A DNA stretch of 43,181 nucleotides from Tubiluchus corallicola (lineage: Eukaryota > Priapulida > Priapulimorpha > Priapulimorphida > Tubiluchidae), in the NCBI GenBank assembly GCA_030141605.1, contig JAQGDQ010001042.1, positions 25,001 to 68,181 of the forward strand. The letters are read 5' to 3'. Under the pieces are notes generated by a model. The model saw only the letters and a program-made list of their open reading frames with translations, was not told the origin of the DNA and made no database searches. Of the stretch, positions 1-10,037 are shown in pieces (positions within the stretch are counted from its first letter, which is position 1; every line of letters starts with the position of its first letter). The translations under genes and the position numbers were made by a program.

Positions 1-491
1 TACATTTACTTGCCTATAAAAGTTAACAAATGTTTCTTATATTTGAATAATTAGCATAAAAGGTTAATTAACGGCAAGCGAACACGGCTATTGCTTACGT
101 CAGAAACTAACTACAGAATGTGAAATGGCAGGCATCTTCCCTTGCGCGTCAAGCACGTTTGCGTAAGTGTTACAGTACTGTTTAAACGCGTGATGAAAGG
201 AAAATAGGCTTTACGTCACATGACGTCAGAAACTAACACTGCAATTCATGATCATTGTTATCACGGTACCGCCTTCTATTTGTCGGCCAGGCGAATGTGA
301 CAAAAAGGCGTCGTTGCCAATCTTAGTAGATCCACTGAGCCGTGCGTAGCTTTGAAAGTTTAACAAAATTTAATTATCCGAGGTAATTATTATTTAATCT
401 AAGCTTTGATTTAAAAAAAGCTATTGTAGTTTTCAATATTTTAGAGCATTCTTTATTCTGAACTCGTGTTTACACAATCATCTGGTTTTCC
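1..491 (+). mobile_element. TTAA-flanked MITE, copy 1, left end cut by window
   Basis: This copy aligns along its whole length with the complete element at 2299-2848: shared blocks include the TATAAAAGTTA stretch near the start, GGCAGGC..CTTCCCTTG, the GACGTCAGAAACTAAC segment and GTCGGCCA. The right end reads CATCTGGTTTTCC followed by TTCAA, a decayed form of the CCGGTTT..TTAA end of the intact copies. The left terminus lies before base 1. No coding capacity. It sits in the intron 3' of the kinase exon at 1968-2024 (minus-strand gene). Confidence 0.8.
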
Positions 492-506
492 TTCAACTGC
501 TAAAGA

Positions 507-1202
507 CAGGGATGAGAATGACAAATTGCAAAAAACTCTGAAACAGGTCGGAGGTTTGGGGGCCGCGTAGCCCCCCATGGGGGTTCAAGGGGGCGAAAAC
601 CCCTTGCAGCCAGCAACAAATAGCAATTGTGTGATCATAGAGAGCCTCTAAGTGGACTTAAAATATCAATTACCTTGTTTCATGCATAATTTCAAATACC
701 CAACTATCAAGGATACATGATACCTAATTGTCTCAAAAACGCCTAAGTACTGGCTGCTCCTATGCAAAAGTATATAAAAACTGTCTGTAATTGACTCAAA
801 TAACTCCGCACAATTGATTCTATATTTTTATACATAGAGATATACACGTGGTTACACTGATGTACATGATGTAAACAAAGTGACGGCCTGCCACCTAGTG
901 GTCAGCTTGTGAAATAATGTACTGGCCGCTCCTATGCAAAAGTATATAAAAACTGTCTGCAATTGACTCAAATAACTCTGCACAATTGATTCTATATTTT
1001 TATACATAGAGATAAACACGCGGTTACACTGATGTACGTGATGTAAACAAAGTGACGGCCTGCCACCTAGTGGTCAGCTTGTGAAATAATGTACTGGGTC
1101 CGTAAAAATTTCCTCAACGAATTTACGCAATTTACAAAAATGGCACTACTGGTCTTCCAAAAACCCGGAATCCCGTGTATCCACGGAAAATTCTCATCCC
1201 TG
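507..1202 (+). mobile_element. CAGGGATGAG-family DNA transposon, copy A (internally duplicated)
   Basis: The ends are inverted: CAGGGATGAGAAT at 507 and ATTCTCATCCCTG ending at 1202, a perfect 13-bp terminal inverted repeat. The interior has no transposase. A 172-bp segment (748-919) is repeated head to tail at 920-1091; the other copies carry it once. Next to the left end is a G/C-rich block (GGGGGTT..GGGGGCG). I do not see a target-site duplication at this copy. The CAGGG terminus resembles hAT elements, but superfamily placement is inference. Confidence 0.8.
748..1091. repeat. 172-bp tandem duplication inside transposon copy A
   Basis: Two units of 172 bp (748-919, 920-1091), each running from TACTGGCYGCTCC to GAAATAATG. 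They differ at only a few positions. Copies at 7226 and 10240 have a single unit, so the duplication is private to this copy. Confidence 0.9.
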
Positions 1203-1967
1203 CACTTGTCGTGATAAATTCTGTTTCTACCATTTCATGTGTAAAACTGTCCTGGATTAGGGAAGACTCCTGGAATTAATTACCTAATGTTTCCCATCAG
1301 GCCAATAATCCCGTCAAATCTTGATTTAATCCCCTTGCAAGCAGAGGCGCCAATTAAAAGCAACTTTAAGCGAATCAAAAGAGTTGAAAAAAGATGAACA
1401 AATGGAAACAAACGAAAAAAAGGAGCCAGAAAAAGATTTTAAAAGCATGTATGTAAATTTATAAGTTTTTGGCGAGAATTTCTAGGTAAGGTTTTCGGTA
1501 TAAAAGAAAACTGAATAATCACGGTGTGTGCTAGCCAATTGAAGTTAAGCAATGCTGAGACTGTTCGGTGAATGGTTTGTGATAGCCCAAGTTCGACACT
1601 TGCATGATGCTACTGACTGTTCACACGTATTATATACTAGACACGTACTTGAAACGTGGCTAAGACACTGTTTACACCTGTTACGAGAATACATATATAC
1701 TACACATATACTTGATAATACTAATAATATTTCTAAAAATTGCGCACAGAAATCACTACTAAATTGCGCTAACTGCGTGACGTTTAAAACGTTTTAATGT
1801 CAAAAGAATGCATCTGGTTGAAGTGCTGAATTATTCGAATCTATAATTTTCGGTTCGAATCGAATTCGAATTTAAAAAAACGCGTTTGAATCGAATTCGA
1901 AAGTTCGATACTCACCCTTCGTGCCAAATTGTATAAAAAAATGAAGAATAATAGTTACTAAATTCAC
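1203..1967. other. intronic DNA without recognised gene
   Basis: This lies in the intron downstream of the minus-strand kinase exon at 1968-2024. At 1834-1907 there is a cluster of TTCGAATCGAATTCGAA-type palindromic motifs, probably the end of a decayed repeat. I looked on the minus strand for the exon that should continue the kinase glycine loop (GTYATVYKG) and did not find it. The 81-residue open frame at 1552-1797 has no recognisable motif. Confidence 0.5.
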
Positions 1968-2024
1968 CTCGCCTAATTTGTCTAGCTTCGTGTACGTGTC
2001 CAGTTTGCCGAAGCCAATTTCTTG
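1968..2024 (-). CDS. PCTAIRE-type cyclin-dependent kinase (CDK16/17/18), exon at start of kinase domain
   Basis: On the minus strand this 57-bp exon is preceded by a good acceptor (CGTTTCCTTTGCAG, exon from 2024) and followed by GAG|GTGAAT (donor GT at 1967-1966). It encodes 19 residues, QEIGFGKLDTYTKLDKLGE, entering and leaving in phase 0. This matches the junction between the N-terminal extension and the kinase domain of vertebrate CDK16/17 (EIGFGKLETYIKLDKLGE), where the next residues would be GTYATVYKG of the ATP-binding loop. Those residues, the PCTAIRE helix and the catalytic core are not in the window and should lie left of base 1. Family members are cyclin Y-dependent Ser/Thr kinases acting in vesicle traffic and neuronal differentiation; that role is family knowledge. 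The sequence cannot tell which paralogue this is, or whether it is a pre-duplication ancestor. Confidence 0.93.
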
Positions 2025-2298
2025 CTGCAAAGGAAACGATCAAGATCAATTACTAATAATAATTACACATGAAGCCATTGTAGAAATTACCTGTTATTTT
2101 TTTTACCAATATTAGATTATTAAAATGGAAAATGTGAATTTTATTATGATCTATACAAGTGTTCAATTGTTAATTAATTAACTGAAATGCAATTAGGGCG
2201 ACACGGCAACTTAGAATAATAAATTTTTACATATTTACCAACCACAAGTAATTTTTCAAAATTTATCAGATATATTTCATTTTATAATTTTTCTTTAA

Positions 2299-2848
2299 AG
2301 GAAAACCGGACGATCGTTTAGACTCAATTCAATTTTAATTTACTGTCCAAAATACACATTTTCTTGTCTATAAAAGTTATCAATTGTTCCTTATATTTGA
2401 ATAATTAGCTTAGAAAGTTAATTAACAGCAACCGAACACAGTTATTGCTTACGTCAGAAACTAACCACAGTTTGTGCAATGGCAGGCGTCTTCCCTTGTG
2501 CGTCAAGCACGTTTGCGTAAGTGTTACAGTATTGTTTAACGGGTGATGTCACGAAAATGGGCTCTACGTCATATGACGTCTGAAACTAACTGCAGTTCGT
2601 GATCATGGTTATCACGGTATCACCTTCTATTTGTCGGCCACGCGAATGTGACAAAAAGGCGCCGTTGCCAATCTTAGTAGATTCACTGAGCCGCGCGTAG
2701 CTTTGAAAGTTTAACAAAATTTGAGTGTCCGAGGTAATTATTATTTAATCTAAGTTTTGATTTAAAAAAACCTATTGTAGTTTTTAATATTTTAGAGCAT
2801 TCTTTATTCTGAACTCATGTTTACACGATCGTCCGGTTTCTTTTTTCC
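2299..2848 (+). mobile_element. TTAA-flanked MITE, copy 2 (complete)
   Basis: Complete copy of 550 bp lying in the intron between two kinase exons. It is flanked on both sides by TTAA (2295-2298 and 2849-2852). Ends are AGGAAAACCGGACGATCG on the left and CGATCGTCCGGTTTC..TTCC on the right, an imperfect inverted repeat around ACCGGACGATCGT. No coding capacity. Precise TTAA targeting is the hallmark of piggyBac-superfamily transposases, but the ends are not a standard CCC start, so the superfamily is inference. Confidence 0.85.
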
Positions 2849-3021
2849 TTAAGTTAGTAAGTTAGCACAAGTTTCACGTAGCCTGTGTTTGAAAAACATG
2901 GTACAGTTCAATTTTTTTCACTTCTACAAATAGTAAAATGTATATACGTAATTTTTATGTATGTACACAATTACAGTACAATAAATATACTATACAGTAT
3001 ATGCTATAAAAAAGTACTCAC

Positions 3022-3144
3022 TAGTGAGGCACGCCGTGTTCTCCTACTCAGCGGTTCGTCTAGCATTGGTGTCGTACACTGTTTAGCAAGAAAACTCTCT
3101 GGTATGTTGAGATTTGCTGGTAGAGACAGCCTCTTGTTTATATC
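3022..3144 (-). CDS. PCTAIRE-type cyclin-dependent kinase (CDK16/17/18), exon of N-terminal regulatory region
   Basis: A 123-bp exon on the minus strand, 41 codons, phase 0 at both ends. The acceptor is CTCTCGTTGCTAG|GAT (exon from 3144) and the donor is CTA|GTGAGT (GT at 3021-3020). The peptide opens with [20 protein letters not shown] and closes with [13 protein letters not shown]. Vertebrate CDK16/17 have the same order: (E)[21 protein letters not shown], then a short variable stretch, then PLSRRLRR.SL just before the kinase domain. RLSLP and RRAS are basic-directed Ser motifs, known in the family as phosphorylation and 14-3-3-type sites; their use here is inferred. Joining this exon to the neighbours keeps the frame (..RRLHE + DINKR.. 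and ..RRASL + QEIGF..). The flanking introns are 2.1 kb and 1.0 kb. Confidence 0.93.
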
Positions 3145-3838
3145 CTAGCAACGAGAGTAAACAAAACTATTTCTTTCGCACATTCAAAATACATATGAAG
3201 TATTTTGTACGCAAGTAAACGCGACTCCTGCTGTTAAGCTGATTTTGAGCTGATGTTTTGCTTGATTTTGGCTTTGCTTTGCTTTGAACCGATTTATGAT
3301 TTTTGTTCTGCCATTGGATCGTTAGATATAAGACATTTTCGATCAGATATTTTCTTGCACTTTCAAGATTACTTAACTTCTCTAAAACATTCACAACACA
3401 CCAACGCGTACACCTGAGTTTAGTTGCTGTTTCCAAGTAACATTCAGTCAGTAGAACTTCTGCCAATCTTCTGAATCTAGAGAGGTGCCATTCCAAACAG
3501 CTTAGTAACACAGCAACCCCAGCTGGTCCACAGGAGGCGGAAAGGTTAGCAATGAGTAATACTCTCTCTTCTCTAACAGAGGGAAGAAATTAGCATAGCC
3601 CTGCCCGATGAATCACGACGCCATTAATGACAAAAATTTGGAGTTTTTCTCTTAACTTCCTGGGCAGTAAAAACTTGCAGGCTGATGTGGAATTAGGAGG
3701 AGATTAGGTACCTACTTGTAGAAACTTTATTCTACAAAGGAAGCTGAGCATAATCATACAGCTCATAGTTAATTAATGTTATCGGTGCAAACTGTGTAAA
3801 TAAATGCATGTCTGTGTGGTTCTTACTGTTACAAATGG
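3145..3838. other. intron without recognised feature
   Basis: Intron between the kinase exons at 3022-3144 and 5237-5355. It holds a 114-codon minus-strand open frame (3167-3511) with no motif I recognise and no splice-site support, so I do not call it coding. Confidence 0.4.
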
Positions 3839-4745
3839 CAAAGTTGTAAAATGGCACAAGAAAAATGACGCAGCTAAAAAAGGCACAGGAAAAATGTTAC
3901 AAATGGCAAAGTTGTAAAATGGCACAAGAAAAATGACACAGCTAAAAATGGCACAGGAAAAAATGTCACAAATTGAAAAGCACGTAAAAATGACAAAAGA
4001 AAAAATGGCACAAGTAAAGAAGGCACAGGTAAAGATGGCACAAGAAAAAGTAGCACAGGTAAAAATGGCCCAGGTAAAAATGACACAAATGGAAAATTAT
4101 GCAAAAATGGCACAGAAAAGATGTCATAAATGGAAAATTATGCAAAAATGGCACAGAAAAGATGTCACAAATGGAAAATTATGCAAAAATGGCACAGAAA
4201 AGATGTCACAAATGGAAAATTATGCAAAAATGGCACAGAAAAGATGTCACAAATGGAAAATTATGCAAAAATGGCACAGAAAAGATGTCACAAATGGAAA
4301 ATTATGCAAAAATGGCACAGAAAAGATGTCACAAATGGAAAATAATGCAAAAATGGCACAGAAAAGATGTCACAAATGGAAAATTATGCAAAAATGGCAC
4401 AGAAAAGATGTCACAAATGGAAAAGTATGTAAAATTGGCACAAGAAAAATGTCACAATTGAAAAATAAGTAAAATGGCACCAGAAAAAATGCACGGTAAA
4501 AATGGCACAAGAAAAATGTTACAAATAGCAAAGTGGTAAAAATGGCACAAGAAAAAATGGCACAGGAAAAAATGGCACAAATGGAAAGTAGGTAAGATGG
4601 CACAAGAAAAAATGGCACAGAAAAAATTACACAGCTAAAAATAGTACAGGAAGAAAGAAATGGCACAGCTAAAAATGGCACAGGTAGAAATGGCACAGGA
4701 AGAAACGGCACAAACAGAAAAGTAGGAAAAAATGGCAAGGCAAAC
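3839..4745. repeat. A-rich minisatellite, 41-bp core array
   Basis: Regular core at about 4090-4440: eight or so 41-bp units of the form ATGGCACAGAAAAGATGTCA + CAAATGGAAAATTATGCAAAA. The flanks (3839-4090, 4440-4745) are looser variants built from AAAATGGCACARGAAAAA. Since 41 is not a multiple of 3 and the unit lacks stops in all forward frames, every + frame stays open, giving open frames at 3933-4472, 4099-4461 and 4130-4345. This is a property of the repeat rather than evidence of a protein. It lies inside the kinase intron. Confidence 0.92.
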
Positions 4746-4839
4746 AAGACAAATGTAAAATGATCCACGCTCAAGAATATAGGGAGATAGTGTAAGGTGC
4801 AAACGTGTAACTGTACATCTAAGATGTGCCTAGAATATA

Positions 4840-5110
4840 AACTGCAGAATTTGCATCATGTTTTGGATGCCCACAAGCCAAATTCCACAAATTGCATTAT
4901 ATGCACAAACTGCATTAAGGTGTATCATATTTAAGATGCATGTAACAGAAACTGCATAAGGTGCATCATGTTTCCGATAAACTGCACAAGGTGCATTATG
5001 TTTCCGATGCATGAAACACAAACTGCATCAGGTGCATCATGTTTCTGATGCCAGTGAGACAGACTGTCTAAAGTGCAATATGTTTCATTTGCAAAGTGTA
5101 AAAGATGCTT
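4840..5110. repeat. degenerate ~40-45-bp tandem repeat
   Basis: Diverged copies of AACTGCATAAGGTGCATCATGTTTCCGATGCATG-like sequence recur about six times, for example at 4910, 4953, 4983 and 5024. Length and identity vary, so this is an old decayed minisatellite in the kinase intron. Confidence 0.7.
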
Positions 5111-5236
5111 ACAACAAAAATTGTGTCATGTGTGCCAGTTTCAAAGCAAATTGTGCAAGAAGTACTGAGTATAAAATATCCATTGTATTCAACGGTGATA
5201 GAATGCAAATGTTGTGTTTGTTTGTGAGGTACCTAC

Positions 5237-5355
5237 CTCATGTAGCCTTCGAGGTTTTGGACGCAATTTGACTGGTGATATGACTTCATCTGAGGCTCCT
5301 GATGCCTCTTCGCTCTCCCCGTCTGAACCAATCCGTGGATTCTCGTGAACAATAC
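5237..5355 (-). CDS. PCTAIRE-type cyclin-dependent kinase (CDK16/17/18), exon of N-terminal extension
   Basis: A 119-bp minus-strand exon with acceptor CTCTTTTGTTTCAG|GT (exon from 5355) and donor CATGAG|GTAGGT (GT at 5236-5235). The first two bases finish a codon split by a phase-1 intron; 39 complete codons follow and the exon ends in phase 0. The peptide contains IVHENPRIGSDGESEEASG, then SDEVISPVKLRPKPRRLHE. Vertebrate CDK16/17 carry the very similar IVHE(N/D)LKMGSDGESDQAS..SSDEVQSPV block in the same place, upstream of DINKRLSLP. This acidic Ser-rich stretch is specific to PCTAIRE kinases among CDKs, which makes the family call firm. The upstream exon should end with one base of a split codon; I did not find it in the 37.8 kb to the right, where it may be short and weakly conserved or outside the window. 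Confidence 0.94.
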
Positions 5356-5674
5356 CTGAAACAAAAGAGACATTTAGACCATTTGTCTCGGCATCAATTG
5401 ACAGTAGTAATACGAAAAGTTGCATGCTACGTGATGTAAAAACCCCTCACCAGATGGGGTACCACTAACCCATCAAGGTCAAAAAGACGTCAAACTGAAC
5501 AACTATTGTCAACTTTTTCACTTTAGTCATGCTAACGCCCAAAGGCAGGCGGGTAACTGACCTATGGCTATCAAAACCCCTATTTTATTTATTTTATTCA
5601 CGCCCAATATTAAGACTATATAAAAACAGCCTAAAATAAAAACAATATTTACAAGAGTGTGGTAAAGACACAAA

Positions 5675-5785
5675 GAGAGAGGAGGAGGGAGAGAGAGAGG
5701 GAGAGAGAGAGAGAGAAGAGAGAGAAAGAGAGAGAGAAAGAAGAGGAAGAGAGATGAAGAGAGAAAGAAAGGTAAAGAGTTTGAT
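5675..5785. repeat. GA-rich microsatellite
   Basis: Interrupted (GA)n/(GGA)n purine tract on the + strand. The minus-strand translation is only Ser/Leu/Phe low-complexity sequence. Confidence 0.95.
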
Positions 5786-5789
5786 AAAG

Positions 5790-6260
5790 ACACAAAGAGA
5801 TTAACTACTTACACGTGTCTATTATGTACAAGGAATTTATGCAAGTTAACTTTATATAAGCTGCTTTTAAATAACTTAATATTTTGTGCAATTACGAGGG
5901 GTGCACCATCAACATATGCAGGCAATCAGTTCCAAAATTGTTCAACTCGATTTGAGAAACATTGACCAAATGATACTTTAACAGTTCGACCCACGAAAAG
6001 CTTCAGACAAACTGATTTTGCCTCGTTTTATTGCAAGATGCTAGACAAAATAATAAAAACGAACAATAAATAAGAACTGCAGGTTCACCTCGTGAAGATA
6101 CGACAAGCATTTCAAACTCAACAATAGCTTTAAAAGTAACACCCACGTTTAGAAAACCATAAAGTAGTACTTTATTACGCCCGAGTGGGTTGTTTGCCTA
6201 CAATGTAATTGGTTTTTCCTGGACCACCCCCTCGTACGGAGATGTAGTTTCAGTCTAAAA
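5790..6260. other. no recognised feature
   Basis: Unique-looking AT-rich sequence; I see no coding frame, splice-flanked exon or transposon end. Confidence 0.4.
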
Positions 6261-6267
6261 CGACTCA

Positions 6268-6557
6268 TTGGCTTAGATTTACGAGTTTTGTTATTGGTCG
6301 AGGAATAACAAGATCAGCTACAGTAAGATTAGCAACAAAACCTGAATGAATAGAAAGTTCACCTGACGCGAGAGGTTGGACAGGGATTTGGGAAACATGC
6401 TCGCAGGGCTCATGGCTCAGATTTACAAGTTTTGTTATTGGCCGAGGAATAATAAGATTAGCTACAGTAAGAATAGCAACAAAACCTGAATGAATAGAAG
6501 GTTCACCTGACGCGAGAGGTCGGACAGGGATTTGGGAAACATGCTCGCAGGGCTGTA
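6268..6557. repeat. 144-bp tandem duplication with open minus-strand frame
   Basis: Two units starting at GGCTTAGATTTACGAG (6270) and GGCTCAGATTTACAAG (6414), 144 bp apart. As 144 is 48 codons, the minus-strand frame 6265-6657 (130 codons) reads through both, repeating PCEHVSQIPV..PLASGE..IHSGFVA. I do not recognise this peptide. A real but unknown protein fragment cannot be excluded, but no splice sites or homologue support it. Confidence 0.8.
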
Positions 6558-6992
6558 AAACGTATATATATAGAGGAAACGCCCTGTGTGGAACTGCATG
6601 AATAAATTTTGAAGGAGGACAATAAGTTGTTAGACTTATGAGATCTTGGAAAAACATTTTGGAAATAAAAATGAAAGCACTACAACAAGTTTATGAATAA
6701 GAAATGCCAGGAATTTTCATAAATTCCTGAACGTCATCCCTTGTTCCCTCTCTCTCCCTCATAATTTTTTGTTGCTCTCCTCTATTTCATGCAAAATTCA
6801 CGTTGGTGATTGTGTTAGTAACGACTGCAGCAAATTCACAAATGATTGTCGATAAAAATTAGCTACGCTTCACCGCGATACAGCACTCCCAGTTTCCCAT
6901 CACTATGGTAACAAAGCGGATGATGTTTAATCACAAGCGTGTATCGCTAACAATGTAGGGAGGAGACGCATGCAAATTCCAGTTACTCAAGT

Positions 6993-7480
6993 CTAGGGAT
7001 GAGAATGACAAATTGCAAAAAAACCGTGAAACAGCCCGGGGTTTTGGCGCCAATGGGGTTGAGGGGCAAAGCCCCCCTTGGAACCAGCGACAAATTGCAA
7101 TTTTGTGACCACAGAGAGCCTCTAAGTGGACTTAAATATGAATTACCTTGTTTCATGCATAATTTAAAATATCCAACCATCAAGGATACATGATACCTAA
7201 TTGTCTCAAAAACGCCTAAGTACTGGCCGCTCCTATGCAAAAGTATAAAAAAACTGTCTGCAATTGACTCAAATAACTCTGCACAATTGATTCTATATTT
7301 TTATACATAGAGATACACACGTGGTTACACTGATGTACGTGACGTAAACAAAGTGACGGCCTGCCAACTAGCTGTCAGCTTGTGAAATACTGTACTGGGT
7401 CCGTAAAAATTTTCTCAACGAATTTACGCGATTTACAAAAATGGCACTACTGGTCTTCCAAAAACTCGGAATTCCGCGTA
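6993..7480 (+). mobile_element. CAGGGATGAG-family DNA transposon, copy B (right end lost)
   Basis: It starts CTAGGGATGAGAATGACAAA (first bases altered) and follows copy A through the GCTCCTATGCAAAAGTAT block, with a single 172-bp unit. It stops after AACTCGGAATTCCGCGTA, just before the right terminal repeat, where unrelated GCATGCAAATG sequence begins. No coding capacity. Confidence 0.8.
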
Positions 7481-8850
7481 GCATGCAAATGTATAGAGAT
7501 AGTCTTCTTGCATTGAGAATTCGAGGAACTTATCTTGTCGTATGACCTATTAAGCGCAATCATCTTTTAAAGATGGCGCCACTTTCTACGTGTATTTCGA
7601 TCACCATCATCGCAGATTGCAAAACGATATTGCAGTTCGTTAAGACGACTTCTGTTTTTTTCAAAAATTCGTCATTTTCTACTGAATTTCTACTTGTGGT
7701 CAGGCTTTTAAAGTAAAACCGGATCCAAGGTTAAACTGTAGGTTAAAACAATCTACTCTTTAAAATATAGAAAGGAAACGTACTAGTTTTTCAAAAATGA
7801 CTTAAGTGAAAGAATTATTACAACACAAATACAACTTGACGTTCGCGCCACTAGTTCTTTGCTGTTACATGCATTTCACTATTCGCTAGTTAGATGGGCA
7901 CTAGCGCCTGCATTTCGGAAGTGCTTTACACAAAAACAGGTGCAGTACCTCTCAGTTCAGATGTGTTAGTTTGTGACGAATTACACACGTTGGACAGCTC
8001 ATGCGTGAGCACAACGGTAAAGTTGAAATTTTGACGTAAAACATGCCTAGTTTTAGTACAACACACTGAATATATTACAGAAGCACTGTACCTCAATTTT
8101 TCTTTCGTAAACACATGCAATACGCTCGTGGAATACCGTTACAGTTGAAAATTATGTTAGTTTCTGATGTCGTCAATAGTTGGGCTCGCCTGCTGTTAAT
8201 TACGTTTTTAACCTATTATTTAATAACCAAAACCGATCTGGAAATATTATATGCCACAACATGTTTACTTGTTACCATACTGGGGTAGCATATGAAAAAT
8301 CATACTCTTTTCCTTTAATCCACCCAGTGACTGGTTAATGACCACCTGAACTGCAATGACGTTTAAATTATAATAATCTGATGTAGCTACCTGTCAAATT
8401 GTAAATAAAATGTTTAAATCTGCCCATTTTCAGTGCGGAGGGCCGCATGCTGTGCAGTCAGAAGCACTTTAATAAGAGTTATGTGTAGATCCATTCTCAA
8501 ACCAGCAGCTAAATGAATGAGGAAGCCAAGTAGATAGATGTTAATCTACACAGGGGGTTTCTCTTTCCTTCACTAATTTCCATACCTTGTTATTCGCACG
8601 TTATTCTGGTCACGCAAACGCTACACACGAAAGAAAATCGATGACCAGACGTGTTGGCGATTCAACGCTTTCGTACTTTCAGCTAGCATGAAAGCCTAGA
8701 ACCTCCCGAAAAACGTTACAAGAGTAAGTCTAAAGGGCGAACACATTTGTGGCGAATACAAAGCAAAGCTGTAGGCTGCAGAGTTGATTGTACAGGGCTT
8801 CTGAATTGTCAACTAATATGAAGCCATGGAGGTGCGCATGCGCAAGTCGG
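7481..8850. other. no recognised gene
   Basis: A mixed AT-rich stretch. At 7570 there is AAAGATGGCGCCAC, a YY1-like motif, without other promoter support. No open frame here resembles a known protein. Confidence 0.4.
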
Positions 8851-8857
8851 AAAAACA

Positions 8858-9530
8858 ATTCAATTCAAAAGGTTTATTCATCTCTAATATAATATTTATA
8901 GCAGGGGTGTGCAAACTGCGGCCCGTCGAGAGAATTTGTGGGGCCCCCAAAAGAGATTTGTCAACCTAATGAAAGTGCGGCCCGGGTGATTAATTGAGTG
9001 TATCCAGCTGAAGTCCGTGCCACGATCCCAAAGATAGTGCGGGTAGTTAGTTTTTCTACTAGATCGGATGCCATTAACCCTTACAAGACGGTTGTAGCTT
9101 AATGTCACTGTACTACACAGACTGTGTGATAAACATTACTAATGTGCATTGTAATGAAATTACCACTATCTGTTCTGAAAGTAGAAATGTATGGTTTGTA
9201 ATATAAATTTTAATAACTTCTAAAATACTTTCTTGAGTGTAGTAGTAATGATGTACGCAGGTCGGATGCAAAAAAATCGTTATTAGGCCTTTCTGTACTT
9301 GGCTCCTTGATCAAACTGCCTGTGGCCCGCAGGAATTGTGGGAAAGTTTAATGTGGCCCGGCTAGTCAGATAATTTGCACACCCCTGATTTATAACGCAA
9401 ATACAACAAATTATGTAAAGTATGTAGAGATGGGGTGCCGAAAGACCAGGAGGTCATCGAGTCAGCCACCCCTATATTATAAAGCACGGCAGACTACATG
9501 GTTAAGTGAATAAATACGTGGTTAGATCTT
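8858..9530 (-). mobile_element. LINE 3' untranslated tail (interrupted by hAT element)
   Basis: On the minus strand the sequence reads GGTGGCTGACTCGATGACCTC + CTGGTCTTTCGGCACCCCATC and ends ..GATGAATAAACC + TTTTGAATTGAATTG, a style typical of non-LTR retrotransposon 3' ends with a short repeated terminus. A hAT element (8902-9387) is inserted inside it with an 8-bp duplication. No reverse transcriptase sequence is left. LINE assignment is by style only. Confidence 0.5.
8902..9387 (+). mobile_element. non-autonomous hAT transposon (CAGGGGTGTGCAAA ends)
   Basis: Element of 486 bp with inverted ends CAGGGGTGTGCAAA..TTTGCACACCCCTG, flanked by 8-bp duplications ATTTATAG (8894-8901) and ATTTATAA (9388-9395), one mismatch. 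CAGGGGTG termini and 8-bp duplications are the signature of hAT transposons. The interior has no transposase. A shorter inverted relative is at 35552-35831. Confidence 0.92.
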
Positions 9531-10037
9531 AAGTGTAGCAAATAAACAAGATGCAAAGCAGTTATATTATAATTATACCAATGAAAAACAGCAAGCAAAT
9601 AATGCAATTAAAAATTAAACCAACAACTGAACAAGTCATGAATGCAACAACAAAAAAAGCAAGCAATGTGGTTAAATCATAAATTCAGAAAACAGTACCT
9701 AGAACAGAAGAGTGAAAGAATAGATAGAAGATCTAACTTCAATTCAAAACCGGTGTTGACTATTCAACGCTTCCGTACAATCAAGCTGCCTCAATTTGTA
9801 TGGAAGCGCAAAACGACCATCGAGAAACACGTTCTGCTACTTTTCTCGTCTTTGTGTCCGTTCGTTAAGTGGATACACGAGTTTTTTGGCGACAAGATTT
9901 TCCACTAAGGCAGAACAAAAGGGCAGCCAATAGCACGAGAGATAAGCCAGGAGAGATAAAAGCAAGGCTCCCTTTAAGAGGATTATGAATGAGCGAAGGT
10001 TCTGACGAACTGTTACACATCTCATTTCAATTATTTG
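9531..10037. other. no recognised gene
   Basis: AT-rich; contains an 88-codon + frame (9642-9908) and a 90-codon minus frame (9837-10109) overlapping each other, neither with known motifs. Confidence 0.35.

Noticed and set aside
3167-3511. 114-codon minus frame as another kinase-gene exon
   Set aside because: It lies between exons whose phases already join directly (LHE + DINKR), and the peptide resembles no part of the PCTAIRE family.
6265-6657. 130-codon minus frame as a two-repeat protein
   Set aside because: Explained by a 144-bp (48-codon) duplication of a sequence without recognised homology; kept as a repeat only.
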